Part shown: in pieces, positions 9,890 through 18,974 of the stretch | Position numbering within the stretch: position 1 is the first letter of the stretch | How the letters are laid out: every line of letters begins with the position of its first letter | NCBI RefSeq assembly: GCF_900103135.1 | Contig: NZ_FNGO01000010.1 | Coordinates: forward strand, 1 to 64,000 | Source of the DNA: Halarsenatibacter silvermanii | GTDB lineage: Bacteria > Bacillota > Halanaerobiia > Halanaerobiales > Halarsenatibacteraceae | Length of the DNA: 64,000 nucleotides | Direction: 5' to 3' | Position numbers and translations under genes: made by a program | The notes under the pieces: generated by a model | What the model saw: the letters and a program-made list of their open reading frames with translations, nothing else | What the model was told of the DNA's origin: nothing | Database searches by the model: none

Positions 9890-9918
9890 TCACATGTAAT
9901 TTAGAGGGAGGTGCCGGA

Positions 9919-10362
9919 ATGAAACTCCACAATCTCAGCCCGAAAGAAGGCTCTAAAAGAAAAAAGCAGCGTGTTGGTCGAGGAAGCGGCTCCGGACGCG
10001 GTGCCTTTTGCGGCAGAGGAGTCAAAGGTCAAAATGCCCGTTCGGGTGGTAATGTTCATCCCATATTTGAGGGAGGACAGACCCGACTGTTTCGCAGGCT
10101 TCCCAAGGTTGGTTTCACCAATCAATTTAAGCGTGACGTGAGTATCGTCAATGTTGGGCAGCTGAACAGACTTTCATCTGATACTGAAGTTACACCCGAG
10201 CTGCTTGAAGAAGAAGGGTTTATTTCCAAAATAGGTAAAGACGGGGTCAAGATACTGGGCGATGGAGAGCTGGAAGTGGCCCTCGAGGTTAAGGCCCACG
10301 ATTTCAGCGAGTCAGCCTGCGAGAAAATCGAGGCCGCCGGTGGGAAGACCGAGGTGATTTAA
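9919..10362 (+). CDS. rplO: 50S ribosomal protein L15
   Basis: L15 (147 residues) is a late-assembly 50S protein. The basic, glycine-rich N-terminus ([20 protein letters not shown]) is typical, and the globular C-terminus ends with [12 protein letters not shown]. The start follows GAGGGAGGTG. The stop codon is 1 base before the GTG of secY, indicating coupling. Confidence 0.96.
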   Translation: MKLHNLSPKEGSKRKKQRVGRGSGSGRGAFCGRGVKGQNARSGGNVHPIFEGGQTRLFRRLPKVGFTNQFKRDVSIVNVGQLNRLSSDTEVTPELLEEEGFISKIGKDGVKILGDGELEVALEVKAHDFSESACEKIEAAGGKTEVI

Positions 10363-10363
10363 C

Positions 10364-11641
10364 GTGTTAAGCTCTCTCAAAAACGTCTTTAAAGTAAGAG
10401 AGCTCCGCAATAGAGTGCTGTTTGTTCTGGGTGTTATGGTTGTTTATCGTATCGGAGCTCACATCCCCGTTCCCGGTGTGGATATAGGAATTGTTCAGGA
10501 TATGATGTTTGGTGCCAACGGCGAGGGAGCCGGAGGTGCTCTTGAATTTTTTGATATGTTTGCCGGAGGGGCTTTGAGCAATTTTTCCGTGTTTGCCATG
10601 AGCATAACACCTTATATCACAGCTTCAATTATTCTTCAGCTTTTGCAGGTAGTAATTCCTCAGCTTGAAGAGCTGGCCAGACAGGGTCGGGAAGGCAAGA
10701 AAAAGATAGCCAAATATACACGCTATCTCACAGTGGTACTTGCTGTAATTCAAAGCATAGGTATTACTACTTATATTGCCCAGTTTGGAGCCGTTCCCGA
10801 TGCCAGTATGTTTGACTGGATATCGATCATTATAAGTTTAACTGCCGGTACTGCCATTTTGATGTGGCTGGGTGAGCAGATAAACGAGCACGGAATCGGC
10901 AATGGTATTTCTATATTGATTTTTACTTCTATCATAGCCCGATTTCCCATGGAGCTGGCTGAAACCTGGACACTTTTCCGGGCCGGCACCATTACCGTAT
11001 TCAATCTGGTGCTGTTCGCCATTCTGGCAGTTATGATAGTTGCCGGTATAGTATTTATCCAGCAGGGTGAAAGAAGGATACCGGTGCAGTATTCCAAGCG
11101 GATTGTAGGGCGAAAAGTTTACGGCGGCCGCAGCACTCATATTCCCATGAAGGTCAATCAGGCCGGAGTGATGCCCGTAATATTCGCTTCTTCAGTACTG
11201 CTCTTTCCCGGGGTGCTTTCGCAAATACTGCCCTTTGAATGGGCGGAAGGATTGGCAACTCTGATTCAGCCGGGTTCGACGCTTTACATGGTGCTTTACG
11301 GTACGCTTACATTCTTCTTCACTTACTTTTATACTGCCATCACATTTAATCCGGAAGAGGTCGCCGAAAACATGAAAGAGCAGGGAGGCTTCATACCGGG
11401 CATAAGACCGGGTAGAGCTACTATAGATTATCTCGATAAGATCCTGGTAAGGGTTACACTGGTGGGAGCTGTATTTCTGACAGTTGTGGCTCTGCTTCCC
11501 TTCGCCATGAGGCCTCTTACCGGCGTGGACATTGCTTTTGGCGGAACATCTCTGCTGATAATGGTTGGTGTGGCGCTGCAGACGATGCAGGAAATTGAGT
11601 CGCATCTTCTCATGCGTCATTACGAAGGTTTTATGGAATAA
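10364..11641 (+). CDS. secY: Protein translocase subunit SecY
   Basis: SecY (425 residues) is the channel of the Sec translocon in the cytoplasmic membrane. The sequence has the usual ten hydrophobic segments, the plug region near GGALEFFDMFAGGAL (about 52-66), and the cytoplasmic loop ending YSKRIVGRKVYGG. The start is GTG 10364, immediately after rplO, with GAGGTGAT inside the rplO end as ribosome-binding site. Its place in the spc cluster before adk and map is standard. Confidence 0.96.
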   Translation: MLSSLKNVFKVRELRNRVLFVLGVMVVYRIGAHIPVPGVDIGIVQDMMFGANGEGAGGALEFFDMFAGGALSNFSVFAMSITPYITASIILQLLQVVIPQLEELARQGREGKKKIAKYTRYLTVVLAVIQSIGITTYIAQFGAVPDASMFDWISIIISLTAGTAILMWLGEQINEHGIGNGISILIFTSIIARFPMELAETWTLFRAGTITVFNLVLFAILAVMIVAGIVFIQQGERRIPVQYSKRIVGRKVYGGRSTHIPMKVNQAGVMPVIFASSVLLFPGVLSQILPFEWAEGLATLIQPGSTLYMVLYGTLTFFFTYFYTAITFNPEEVAENMKEQGGFIPGIRPGRATIDYLDKILVRVTLVGAVFLTVVALLPFAMRPLTGVDIAFGGTSLLIMVGVALQTMQEIESHLLMRHYEGFME

Positions 11642-11659
11642 GGCAAAGGAGGTTGATCA

Positions 11660-12310
11660 ATGAATCTGGTTTTGATGGGTCTTCCCGGGGCTGGTAAGGG
11701 CACCCAGGCTGGACTTCTCGAAGAAAAATACGAAATACCTCACGTCTCTACCGGAGATATGTTCCGGGCTGCCATTAAAAATGAGACGGAGCTGGGCAAA
11801 GAGGCCAAAAGTTATATGGACGAGGGTGAATTGGTCCCCGATGAGGTTACTATAGGCATTGTCAGGGAGAGGCTTAAAAAGCCGGATTGTCAGGGAGGCT
11901 TTATACTCGATGGATTTCCCAGGACCGTCGAACAGGCCGAAGCTCTGGATGAAATTCTCGAAAACCAGGAAAGTTCACTTGACCTGGTCATAAGTATGGT
12001 GCTGCCCGAGGATGAACTGATGAAAAGGCTTACCGGACGGAGAGTCTGTCCTGAATGCGGTGAAAATTACCATACTGAGTACAGCCCTCCTGAAAAAGAA
12101 GGTGTCTGTGACAGGTGTGGCGCTGAGCTGATACAGCGCAGTGATGACAGGGAAGATACGGTGAAAAGACGGCTGGAAGTTAATCGTGAAAAAATAAAAA
12201 ATCTGCAGGATTATTATCAGGATCGTGATCTGCTGGTTGAATTTGATGCCAGTGGAGATGTGGAAGAGGTACACGGGCGCTTTGTAGAACTTTTAGAGGA
12301 CAGTCTGTAA
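11660..12310 (+). CDS. adk: Adenylate kinase
   Basis: Adenylate kinase (216 residues) interconverts ATP + AMP and 2 ADP. It has the P-loop GLPGAGKGTQ at 7-16, the AMP-binding STGDMFR at about 30-36, FILDGFPRT at about 81-89 and a four-cysteine LID (CPEC at about 130, CDRC at about 150), the zinc-binding type common in Gram-positive bacteria. The stop overlaps the start of map by one base (TAATG). Confidence 0.96.
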   Translation: MNLVLMGLPGAGKGTQAGLLEEKYEIPHVSTGDMFRAAIKNETELGKEAKSYMDEGELVPDEVTIGIVRERLKKPDCQGGFILDGFPRTVEQAEALDEILENQESSLDLVISMVLPEDELMKRLTGRRVCPECGENYHTEYSPPEKEGVCDRCGAELIQRSDDREDTVKRRLEVNREKIKNLQDYYQDRDLLVEFDASGDVEEVHGRFVELLEDSL

Positions 12311-13059
12311 TGATAGTCAGGAAATCGTCCCGAGAGATAGAAAAAATGAAGAAAGCCAATAAAATTGTTGCTGAGGCTCATGAAATGCTTCGAGATAAAG
12401 CTGCTCCCGGAGTCAGCACCGCCGAACTTGATGAAGCCGCCGAGGAGTTCATCAAAGGCCGTGGCGGAGAGCCCTCATTCAAAGGGTATAAAGGGTATCC
12501 TGCCTCTGTATGTCTATCTATTGATAACGAAGTTGTTCATGGAATTCCCGACCAGAATAGGATTTTAAAAGAGGGTAATATACTGAGTATAGATATCGGT
12601 GTTTATTATCAGGGCTTTCACGGCGATGCTGCCCGGACTATACCCATAGGTCAGGTGGATAATGAGAAAGAGAAGTTGATAGACACCGTAAAAAGAGCTC
12701 TCGATAACGGCATCGATAAGGCCAGGGCAGGCAACAGATTGACCGATATCTCCGCAGCAGTTCAGAAAACCGCCGAGGAGGCAGGATTTTCCGTGGTTCG
12801 TCAATACGTAGGACACGGCATAGGGCGGGAGATGCATGAGGAGCCTCAGATTCCTAATTTCGGACCGCCCGGAGAAGGGCCGAAGCTGAAAGAGGGAATG
12901 ACACTGGCTATCGAGCCCATGATCAATGTTGGAGAATACGAGGTTGAGACTCTCGAAGATGATTGGACGGTTGTCACTTCTGACGGCAGTCTATCAGCTC
13001 ACTGGGAAGATTCCATTGCTCTGACGGATTCTGATCCCCTGATTATGAGCAGGCCCTGA
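12310..13059 (+). CDS. map: Methionine aminopeptidase type I
   Basis: This enzyme (249 residues) removes the initiator methionine from nascent proteins using two metal ions. The ligands are visible: two aspartates in SIDIGVYYQGFHGDAART (about 97-110), histidine in YVGHGIGREMHEEP, and glutamates in TLAIEPM and HWEDSIAL. It starts at ATG 12310, overlapping the adk stop. It is directly followed by a promoter for infA rather than the KOW-domain gene found in many Firmicutes. Confidence 0.95.
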   Translation: MIVRKSSREIEKMKKANKIVAEAHEMLRDKAAPGVSTAELDEAAEEFIKGRGGEPSFKGYKGYPASVCLSIDNEVVHGIPDQNRILKEGNILSIDIGVYYQGFHGDAARTIPIGQVDNEKEKLIDTVKRALDNGIDKARAGNRLTDISAAVQKTAEEAGFSVVRQYVGHGIGREMHEEPQIPNFGPPGEGPKLKEGMTLAIEPMINVGEYEVETLEDDWTVVTSDGSLSAHWEDSIALTDSDPLIMSRP

Positions 13060-13064
13060 CTTTC

Positions 13065-13093
13065 TTTCACTGTTAAGATAGATGTGCTATAAT
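13065..13093 (+). promoter_or_regulatory. SigA-type promoter for infA and the alpha genes
   Basis: An extended -10 element (TGC then TATAAT at 13088-13093) lies 17 bases after a weak -35 (TTTCAC, 13065-13070). It starts just past the map stop, about 75 bases before infA, and would give the infA-rpoA part its own transcription. A small CGGGG/CCCCG hairpin (13116-13136) lies in the leader. Confidence 0.55.
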
Positions 13094-13167
13094 GAAGGAC
13101 AGGCTTGAGATGGACCGGGGAATATTTCAAACCCCGCACTTTTTAATGAGGGGGAATCAAGCTAATT

Positions 13168-13395
13168 ATGACTGATAAAGAAGAACCTATCGAAGTAGAA
13201 GGCGAGGTTATTGAACCTCTGCCCAATGCCATGTTTAAAGTGGAGCTCGATAACGGTCATGAGGTTTTAGCTCATGTATCCGGCAAGATGAGGATGAATT
13301 ATATCCGTATTCTGCCCGGAGATAGGGTTACCGTGGAGCTTTCACCCTATGATCTAAGCCGCGGCAGGATAACCTATCGACACAAAGCAGACTGA
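13168..13395 (+). CDS. infA: Translation initiation factor IF-1
   Basis: IF-1 (75 residues) is an OB-fold protein that occupies the ribosomal A site during initiation. It shows [60 protein letters not shown] in its conserved parts. The N-terminus ([12 protein letters not shown]) is more acidic than usual. The ATG follows GAGGGGG at some distance. A dedicated promoter lies upstream. Confidence 0.95.
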   Translation: MTDKEEPIEVEGEVIEPLPNAMFKVELDNGHEVLAHVSGKMRMNYIRILPGDRVTVELSPYDLSRGRITYRHKAD

Positions 13396-13443
13396 TTGAA
13401 GTAACGTTATAAATTTTTAGAATAAGCTGGAGGTGTCAGCTTT

Positions 13444-13557
13444 ATGAAAGTAAGGCCCTCAGTAAAACCGATATGCGATAAATGCAAGGTCATAAGACGC
13501 AATGGTAGAGTTATGGTTATCTGTGAAAATCCCAAACACAAGCAGCGGCAGGGTTAA
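13444..13557 (+). CDS. rpmJ: 50S ribosomal protein L36
   Basis: L36 (37 residues) is the smallest 50S protein. It begins [19 protein letters not shown] and has a zinc site formed by C11, C14, C27 and H32, ending KHKQRQG. The ATG at 13444 follows GGAGGTG. It lies between infA and rpsM as expected and is the cysteine-containing form. Confidence 0.95.
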   Translation: MKVRPSVKPICDKCKVIRRNGRVMVICENPKHKQRQG

Positions 13558-13575
13558 ACCAGGAGGTGAAAAAAG

Positions 13576-13932
13576 ATGGCAAGAATAGAAGGTATTGATC
13601 TTCCTAAAAACAAAAGAGTTGAGATTGGTTTGACCTATATATATGGAATTGGTCGTTCGCGTTCCAATGAAATTCTGGAAGCTGCTGGAGTCGATCCGGA
13701 CACCAGAGTTAAAGATCTCACCGAGGCTGAGATAGCCCGTCTGCGCAGTGAAATAGATCAATATCAGGTAGAAGGTGAGCTGCGGCGCGAGATCAAATCG
13801 GACATTCAGAGGCTGAAAGATATTGGCTGTTATCGTGGAATCAGACATAAAAAGGGTCTGCCTGTCCGGGGTCAAAGGACCAGGACGAACGCCAGGACAA
13901 GAAAAGGCCCTAAAGATATAGTCACCGGTTGA
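13576..13932 (+). CDS. rpsM: 30S ribosomal protein S13
   Basis: S13 (118 residues) contacts tRNA and forms inter-subunit bridges. It shows [25 protein letters not shown] (first 26 residues), the helix-turn [23 protein letters not shown] and the basic C-terminal tail TNARTRKGP. The start follows CAGGAGGTG. The 81 bases before rpsK contain no clear terminator. Confidence 0.96.
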   Translation: MARIEGIDLPKNKRVEIGLTYIYGIGRSRSNEILEAAGVDPDTRVKDLTEAEIARLRSEIDQYQVEGELRREIKSDIQRLKDIGCYRGIRHKKGLPVRGQRTRTNARTRKGPKDIVTG

Positions 13933-14013
13933 TCCCGGCAGATCACGAAGAAAAGTCCGATAACAGCTTGATGACAGCACGACTACAATTTAGTGAAGGA
14001 GGTTTGTAGATAG

Positions 14014-14403
14014 ATGGCTGCAGCGAGGAAAAAATCAGGCAAAAGAGAACAGCGCAGGGTGGAAAAAGGTCAGGCGCACATCAAATCGACTTTTAACAAC
14101 ACCCTTATCACTATAACTGACATGGAGGGCAATGTTCTTTCCTGGTCCAGTGCTGGCAAGGCTGGATATGAGGGTTCCCGTAAAAGCACCCCTTTTGCCG
14201 CTCAGGTGGCCGCCGAAAATGCGGCTGAGAAGGCTCAGGAGAGCGGGCTGAAAGAGATACAGATATTTGTAAAGGGGCCTGGCTCCGGAAGGGAGTCGGC
14301 TATCAGAGCACTGCAATCGGCTGGACTTGAGGTTACTTTGATTAAAGACATCACCCCAATTCCTCATAATGGCTGCCGACCTCCCAAAAGGCGGCGGGTC
14401 TAA
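14014..14403 (+). CDS. rpsK: 30S ribosomal protein S11
   Basis: S11 (129 residues) forms part of the 30S platform near the mRNA exit. It has the basic N-terminus, [18 protein letters not shown] at about 20-37, the [12 protein letters not shown] core and the C-terminal [27 protein letters not shown] lies 12 bases upstream of the ATG. Spacing to rpsD is 34 bases. Confidence 0.96.
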   Translation: MAAARKKSGKREQRRVEKGQAHIKSTFNNTLITITDMEGNVLSWSSAGKAGYEGSRKSTPFAAQVAAENAAEKAQESGLKEIQIFVKGPGSGRESAIRALQSAGLEVTLIKDITPIPHNGCRPPKRRRV

Positions 14404-14437
14404 TTATACTATTGTTTAGGAGGTGTAAGCAAAAATA

Positions 14438-15064
14438 ATGGCCAGATATACAGAAGCGAAATGTAAGCACTGCAGGCGCGAAAGTGAAAAACTTTATCTG
14501 AAGGGAGATAGATGCTTCAGCGATAAATGTGCTTTTGAAAGAAGACCATATGCTCCGGGAGAACAGGGGGAAAGTCGTCGGGGAGATTCGGAATATGCAA
14601 ATCAGCTGCGTGAGAAACAGAAGGTGAGGAAGATGTACAGACTGATGGAAAATCAGTTTCACAATTATTTTAAGAAAGCTGAACGCCAGCGCGGCGTGAC
14701 AGGAACCAATTTCCTCAGGCTGCTTGAAACCCGGCTTGACAACGTGGTTTTGAGGGCAGGTTTTGCTCTTTCTCGTGATCAGGCCAGGCAGTTTGTCAAT
14801 CACGGACACGTGCTGGTAAATGGCAGGAAAGCTGATATTCCTTCCCGCGAGATGAAAGAAGGCGATGAGTTCAGCATCAAGGATTCTTCACGCAAGAAGG
14901 AGTTTTTCAAGCAGATCAAAGATAAAAACTCCGAATATACACCCCCGGAATGGTTGAGTGCTGATATGGAAAAAGCGGAAGGAACCGTCATAAGGATGCC
15001 TGAACGCGAAGACATTGAGCATCCTATCAACGAGCAGCTCATTGTTGAGTATTATTCACTTTAA
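14438..15064 (+). CDS. rpsD: 30S ribosomal protein S4
   Basis: S4 (208 residues) initiates 30S assembly and in many bacteria represses the alpha operon. The N-terminus has the zinc-type cysteines (CKHC at 9-12, then DRCFSDKC at about 26-33) and RRPYAPGEQG. The S4 RNA-binding domain is at about 98-160 (RLDNVVLRAGFA, QARQFVNHGHVLVNG). It ends 80 bases before rpoA, and that gap contains a small leader ORF. Confidence 0.96.
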   Translation: MARYTEAKCKHCRRESEKLYLKGDRCFSDKCAFERRPYAPGEQGESRRGDSEYANQLREKQKVRKMYRLMENQFHNYFKKAERQRGVTGTNFLRLLETRLDNVVLRAGFALSRDQARQFVNHGHVLVNGRKADIPSREMKEGDEFSIKDSSRKKEFFKQIKDKNSEYTPPEWLSADMEKAEGTVIRMPEREDIEHPINEQLIVEYYSL

Positions 15065-15091
15065 TACCTCTGCTAGGAGGATTAGTGGTAT

Positions 15092-15148
15092 ATGTTCGCT
15101 GATAATCAGGGAATTATGGCAAATGAGGGGGTTTTAGTACAGGAATGA
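15092..15148 (+). CDS. 18-codon leader peptide coupled to rpoA
   Basis: A short ORF ([18 protein letters not shown]) begins at ATG 15092, 11 bases after a strong AGGAGG (15075-15080). Its TGA overlaps the rpoA ATG in an ATGA arrangement. The rpoA start itself has only a weak AGGA too close to it, while the strong site serves this ORF. A regulatory coupling role is inference; no function is known, and chance is possible for an ORF this short. Confidence 0.5.
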   Translation: MFADNQGIMANEGVLVQE

Positions 15149-16089
15149 TTGAAATTGAAAAGCCTCAAATTGAAAGGGTAGAAGTGGATGAAAACTATGG
15201 TGAATATCGAATAAGTCCTCTGGAAAGAGGATTTGGAACCACGCTGGGCAATTCTATGAGAAGAATTCTGCTTTCCTCTCTTCCCGGGGCTGCCATTACT
15301 TCGGTTAAAATAGAAGGAGTCAGGCACGAATTCACCTCTATTCCCGGGGTGGTAGAGGATGTTACCGATATTATACTAAACTTAAAAGATGTGACTGTTA
15401 GATACGACGGTGAAGAAAGACAGACCATGAATCTCGAGGTTTCGGAAAAAGAGGTGGCCAAAGCCGGTGATTTTACTCTCTCCGGAGATCTGGAAATAAT
15501 TAATGAGGATCACAAAATTGCCACCCTGGCTTCAGATGGTGAACTGAATTTGGAGGTCACCGTTGATAAAGGACGCGGTTACATCACTTCCGAACAAAAC
15601 AAGGAAGAGTTCGAAGATGTGATAGGTTTGATACCTATAGATGCTTCTTTCAGCCCTATAGAAAAAGCTAATTTCCGGGTTGAGGATATCAGAGTTGGTC
15701 AGATAACTGATTACGACGCATTATTTCTCGAGGTTTATACGGATGGAAGCATTCATCCCGATGATGCTGTCAGTCTTGCCGGCCGCATTATGGTGGAACA
15801 TCTCGAGCTATTCACCGGCCTAACAGAAGAGATGGATGATATGGAAATTATGGTGGAGACTGAAGAAGAAGAACAGAACGAGATTTTTGAAACGTCGATA
15901 GAAGAACTCGAGCTTTCTGTCCGGTCATCCAACTGCCTTAAACGGGCTGGCATAAATACAGTGGGAGAGCTCGTTGAAAAAACCGAGGATGATCTCATGA
16001 AGGTCAGAAATCTGGGTAAGAAATCGCTCAAGGAGATCAAGGAAAAATTAACAGAATACGACCTGGAGCTTAAGCAAAACGAAGAGTGA
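15145..16089 (+). CDS. rpoA: DNA-directed RNA polymerase subunit alpha
   Basis: The alpha subunit (314 residues) dimerises to nucleate RNA polymerase assembly. The N-terminal domain (1 to about 230) shows [23 protein letters not shown] and [19 protein letters not shown]. An acidic linker (about 232-250, [10 protein letters not shown]-like) leads to the C-terminal helix-hairpin-helix domain that binds UP elements and activators. The consensus MIEIEKP fixes the start at 15145; the nearest in-frame upstream triplet is a stop at 15124. Confidence 0.97.
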   Translation: MIEIEKPQIERVEVDENYGEYRISPLERGFGTTLGNSMRRILLSSLPGAAITSVKIEGVRHEFTSIPGVVEDVTDIILNLKDVTVRYDGEERQTMNLEVSEKEVAKAGDFTLSGDLEIINEDHKIATLASDGELNLEVTVDKGRGYITSEQNKEEFEDVIGLIPIDASFSPIEKANFRVEDIRVGQITDYDALFLEVYTDGSIHPDDAVSLAGRIMVEHLELFTGLTEEMDDMEIMVETEEEEQNEIFETSIEELELSVRSSNCLKRAGINTVGELVEKTEDDLMKVRNLGKKSLKEIKEKLTEYDLELKQNEE

Positions 16090-16103
16090 AGGAGGTTTTT
16101 ATG

Positions 16104-16445
16104 ATGGTCAGGCGCAAATTGAATAAAAAGAGCAAACACAGGCGGGCAATGTTTAGAAACATGCTGACTGAATTTTTTCGCCATGAAAGAATAGAAACGA
16201 GCCTGCCTAAAGCGAAAGAACTACAGCCTCTGGCCGAAAAAATGATAACCACGGCCGAGACCAGCAACCTAAAAAATCGACGGACAGTGCATGAAGAGCT
16301 GAAGGATAAAGATGTAGTCAAAAAACTCTTTGACGAAATAGCTCCTCGTTTTAGCGATCGGTCTGGAGGTTATACTCGCATACTAAAAATGTATCCCCGG
16401 CGTGGTGATGGTTCGGAAAGAGCCATTCTTGAGCTGGTTGAGTAA
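16104..16445 (+). CDS. rplQ: 50S ribosomal protein L17
   Basis: L17 (113 residues) ends the alpha cluster. It has KHRRAMFRNMLTEFFRHERIET at about 11-32, KAKELQPLAEKMITTAE and the C-terminal RSGGYTRILKMYPRRGDGSERAILELVE. Adjacent ATGs at 16101 and 16104 are possible. The second lies 8 bases after GGAGG and gives MVRRKLNKKSKHRRAM. No terminator separates it from ecfA1. Confidence 0.95.
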   Translation: MVRRKLNKKSKHRRAMFRNMLTEFFRHERIETSLPKAKELQPLAEKMITTAETSNLKNRRTVHEELKDKDVVKKLFDEIAPRFSDRSGGYTRILKMYPRRGDGSERAILELVE

Positions 16446-16488
16446 ATCTCAGCTGATCATGGTAATTCCAGATTAAGTAGGTGTGAGA

Positions 16489-17307
16489 ATGAGTTTGATA
16501 GAGATTAATAGCGCAGAATTTTCATATGATGAGCAGGAATCGCCGGCCCTTTCCGGAATCAATCTGAAGGTAGATAAAGGTGAATTTATAGGTGTGGTCG
16601 GTGCCAACGGTTCCGGCAAATCCACCCTGGCCAAACTTCTGAATGTCCTGCTGATACCTGATAAAGGTGAGGTTTATGTGGATGGCCTTTTGACCTCTGA
16701 TTCAGAAAATGCCTGGCAGATCAGGCAGAAGGTGGGTCTGGTTTTTCAAAATCCTGATAATCAGCTGGTTGCTACCATGGTGGAGGAGGATGTAGCTTTC
16801 GGGCCGGAGAACCTGGCAATTCCCTCCGGGGAAATTCGCAGTCGCGTTGATGAAGCCCTGGAGATGGTAGACATGCAGGGTTATCAAACTCATCCCCCAC
16901 ATAATCTATCAGGCGGTCAGAAACAGAGAGTGGCTATCGCCGGCATTATAGCAATGCTGCCGGACTGCCTGGTTCTGGATGAGCCAACAGCTATGCTCGA
17001 CCCCCGGGGGAGAAAAGAAGTTTTAAACACGGTCAAAAAACTCAATGAGGAAGAAGATATAACGGTAGTATATATAACCCACTTCATGGAAGAAGTAGTG
17101 GAAGCTGATAGTGTGGCCGTTATGAAAGCGGGAGAGTTGATAGCAAAGAACACTCCCGAAGAAATATTCAACAATAGAGGGTTAATAGAGGAATCTGGCC
17201 TGGAGGTGCCACCTGCGGTTGAGCTGGCAGCTGAGTTGAGAAATAGAGGGATAGATATCCCCCGGGTGCTCACCGATGAAGGCCTGGTGAATGCACTATG
17301 CTCCTAG
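16489..17307 (+). CDS. ecfA1: ECF transporter ATPase EcfA1
   Basis: This is one of two ATPases (272 residues) that energise group II ECF vitamin and metal importers. It has the Walker A GANGSGKST at about 37-45, Q-loop VFQNPDNQ, the ABC signature LSGGQKQR at about 140, Walker B LVLDEPTAML and the switch histidine in THFMEE. An in-frame GTG at 16483 is possible; ATG 16489 is chosen. The 3' end overlaps ecfA2 by 10 bases. No substrate-binding S component is encoded here, as is usual for the shared module. Confidence 0.93.
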   Translation: MSLIEINSAEFSYDEQESPALSGINLKVDKGEFIGVVGANGSGKSTLAKLLNVLLIPDKGEVYVDGLLTSDSENAWQIRQKVGLVFQNPDNQLVATMVEEDVAFGPENLAIPSGEIRSRVDEALEMVDMQGYQTHPPHNLSGGQKQRVAIAGIIAMLPDCLVLDEPTAMLDPRGRKEVLNTVKKLNEEEDITVVYITHFMEEVVEADSVAVMKAGELIAKNTPEEIFNNRGLIEESGLEVPPAVELAAELRNRGIDIPRVLTDEGLVNALCS

Positions 17308-18173
17308 AAGTCAGCGATCTGCGGCACGTATATCAGCTGGAAGATCCTGTCGTGGCCCTGGACGGCATAAATGCAGGAATAGAAAGCGGTGAATTTATCG
17401 GTTTAGTGGGTCATACTGGCTCAGGCAAATCCACCCTGGCTCAGACTTTAAATGGGCTGATTGAACCGACTGAGGGAACTGTTTATTATCGAGGTCAGGA
17501 TATCTTTGGCGAGGAGATCAGTCTGAGAGAGATCAGAAAAAAGGTAGGGCTTGTATTTCAATATCCCGAGCATCAGTTATTTGAGGAGACTGTTGCTGAA
17601 GATATTTCCTTTGGTCCCAAAAATTTGGGGCTGGAAGGGGAAACGATTGAAGAAAGAGTGCGTAAATCCCTTGATCTAGTTGGTCTCGATTATGATGAAT
17701 TTCGAGATCGCTCTCCCTTCAATCTCAGCGGCGGACAGCAGCGCCGGGTAGCTATAGCAGGGGTTTTGGCCTTAAAGCCTGAGGTGCTAATTCTGGACGA
17801 GCCGTCAGCGGCTCTCGATCCAGAAGGCAGGAAAAAACTTCTGGATTTGCTGGCCGATCTCCACGGAAATATGGGACTCACGATAATTTTGATAACTCAT
17901 AGAATGGAACAGGTGGCCAGACTGGCTGACAGAGTTTTGGTGATGAAAAATGGTGGTCTGGTTCTTGATGGAACTCCGGAAGAGGTCTTTACCAGACAGG
18001 AATATCTGCGGGAGATGGCACTGGATCTCCCCCCTCTGACCAGAATTTTACAGCAGCTTAACGACAGGGGACTTTCTGTCAGAACCGATATTTTCGAAAC
18101 GGAAGAGGCAGCCCGGGAGATAGAATCGGCTCTTGATGGTGAATCTTTGAGCAGGGAGAGAGGCTTATGCTGA
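17298..18173 (+). CDS. ecfA2: ECF transporter ATPase EcfA2
   Basis: The second ECF ATPase (291 residues) pairs with EcfA1. It has Walker A GHTGSGKST at about 36-44, Q-loop VFQYPEHQLFEETV, signature LSGGQQRRVAIAG, Walker B LILDEPSAAL and switch region ITHRMEQ. The Q-loop sequence is the EcfA2-type variant. It overlaps ecfA1 by 10 bases and ecfT by 7, so the three subunits are coupled. Confidence 0.93.
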   Translation: MLLEVSDLRHVYQLEDPVVALDGINAGIESGEFIGLVGHTGSGKSTLAQTLNGLIEPTEGTVYYRGQDIFGEEISLREIRKKVGLVFQYPEHQLFEETVAEDISFGPKNLGLEGETIEERVRKSLDLVGLDYDEFRDRSPFNLSGGQQRRVAIAGVLALKPEVLILDEPSAALDPEGRKKLLDLLADLHGNMGLTIILITHRMEQVARLADRVLVMKNGGLVLDGTPEEVFTRQEYLREMALDLPPLTRILQQLNDRGLSVRTDIFETEEAAREIESALDGESLSRERGLC

Positions 18174-18958
18174 AGGATATCACTATAGGTCAGCATATAC
18201 CGGGAGATTCGCTGATACACAAACTTGATCCCAGAATCAAAATTATCATCACCATCATAATGATCGCTGTGCTTTTTTTGATCGATACTTTTCCGGGTTT
18301 TGGTCTATTCTTACTCATGCTGGCTGCTGTAACATTTTTGGCCCGGCTGCCTGTTAGGAGGGTTCTTCGAGGACTCAAGCCGGTATTTTTTCTTGTCCTT
18401 ATAACCCTTTTTCTACATCTGTTTTTAACCCGGGGAGGAGAAGTGATATGGCAGTGGCGATTTATTAGGATCGAGGAGGCAGGAGTCGAAACCGGGTTTT
18501 TTATGGTTAGCCGCATATTGCTTTTGATTATGTTCACTTCTCTTTTGACTTTGACGACTTCACCGCTACAGCTGACTGACGGTATTGAATATCTGTTAAA
18601 GCCTCTGGCCCGCTTTGGAGTTCCGGCCGGTGAACTGGCGATGATGATGACTATAGCTCTTCGATTTATTCCCACTTTGATGGAAGAAGCTGATAAAATT
18701 ATGAAAGCACAAAAAGCCCGGGGGGCTGATTTTGAAAGTGGAAATATTATTCAGAGAGCCAAAAGTTTAATACCTCTTCTGGTGCCGCTTTTTATCAGCG
18801 CTTTTCGCAGGGCTGATGAACTGGCGCTGGCCATGGAATCGAGATGCTATCGGGGAGGAACCGATAGAACCCGGCTAAATGAGCTCGAATTTGGACACCG
18901 GGACTTGCTGGCATTAATAATTTCTCTGGCCATAGCTGTTTTCATTAGTCTATTTTAG
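18167..18958 (+). CDS. ecfT: ECF transporter transmembrane subunit EcfT
   Basis: EcfT (263 residues) connects the ATPase pair to exchangeable S components in the membrane. Hydrophobic segments occur at about 25-60, 65-85, 105-130 and 240-262. The two coupling-helix motifs are present as KAQKARGADFESG and ESRCYRGGTDRTRL. It begins inside ecfA2 and is followed by truA 16 bases later. Confidence 0.93.
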   Translation: MLKDITIGQHIPGDSLIHKLDPRIKIIITIIMIAVLFLIDTFPGFGLFLLMLAAVTFLARLPVRRVLRGLKPVFFLVLITLFLHLFLTRGGEVIWQWRFIRIEEAGVETGFFMVSRILLLIMFTSLLTLTTSPLQLTDGIEYLLKPLARFGVPAGELAMMMTIALRFIPTLMEEADKIMKAQKARGADFESGNIIQRAKSLIPLLVPLFISAFRRADELALAMESRCYRGGTDRTRLNELEFGHRDLLALIISLAIAVFISLF

Positions 18959-18974
18959 GAGGAAATTTAGTGAC

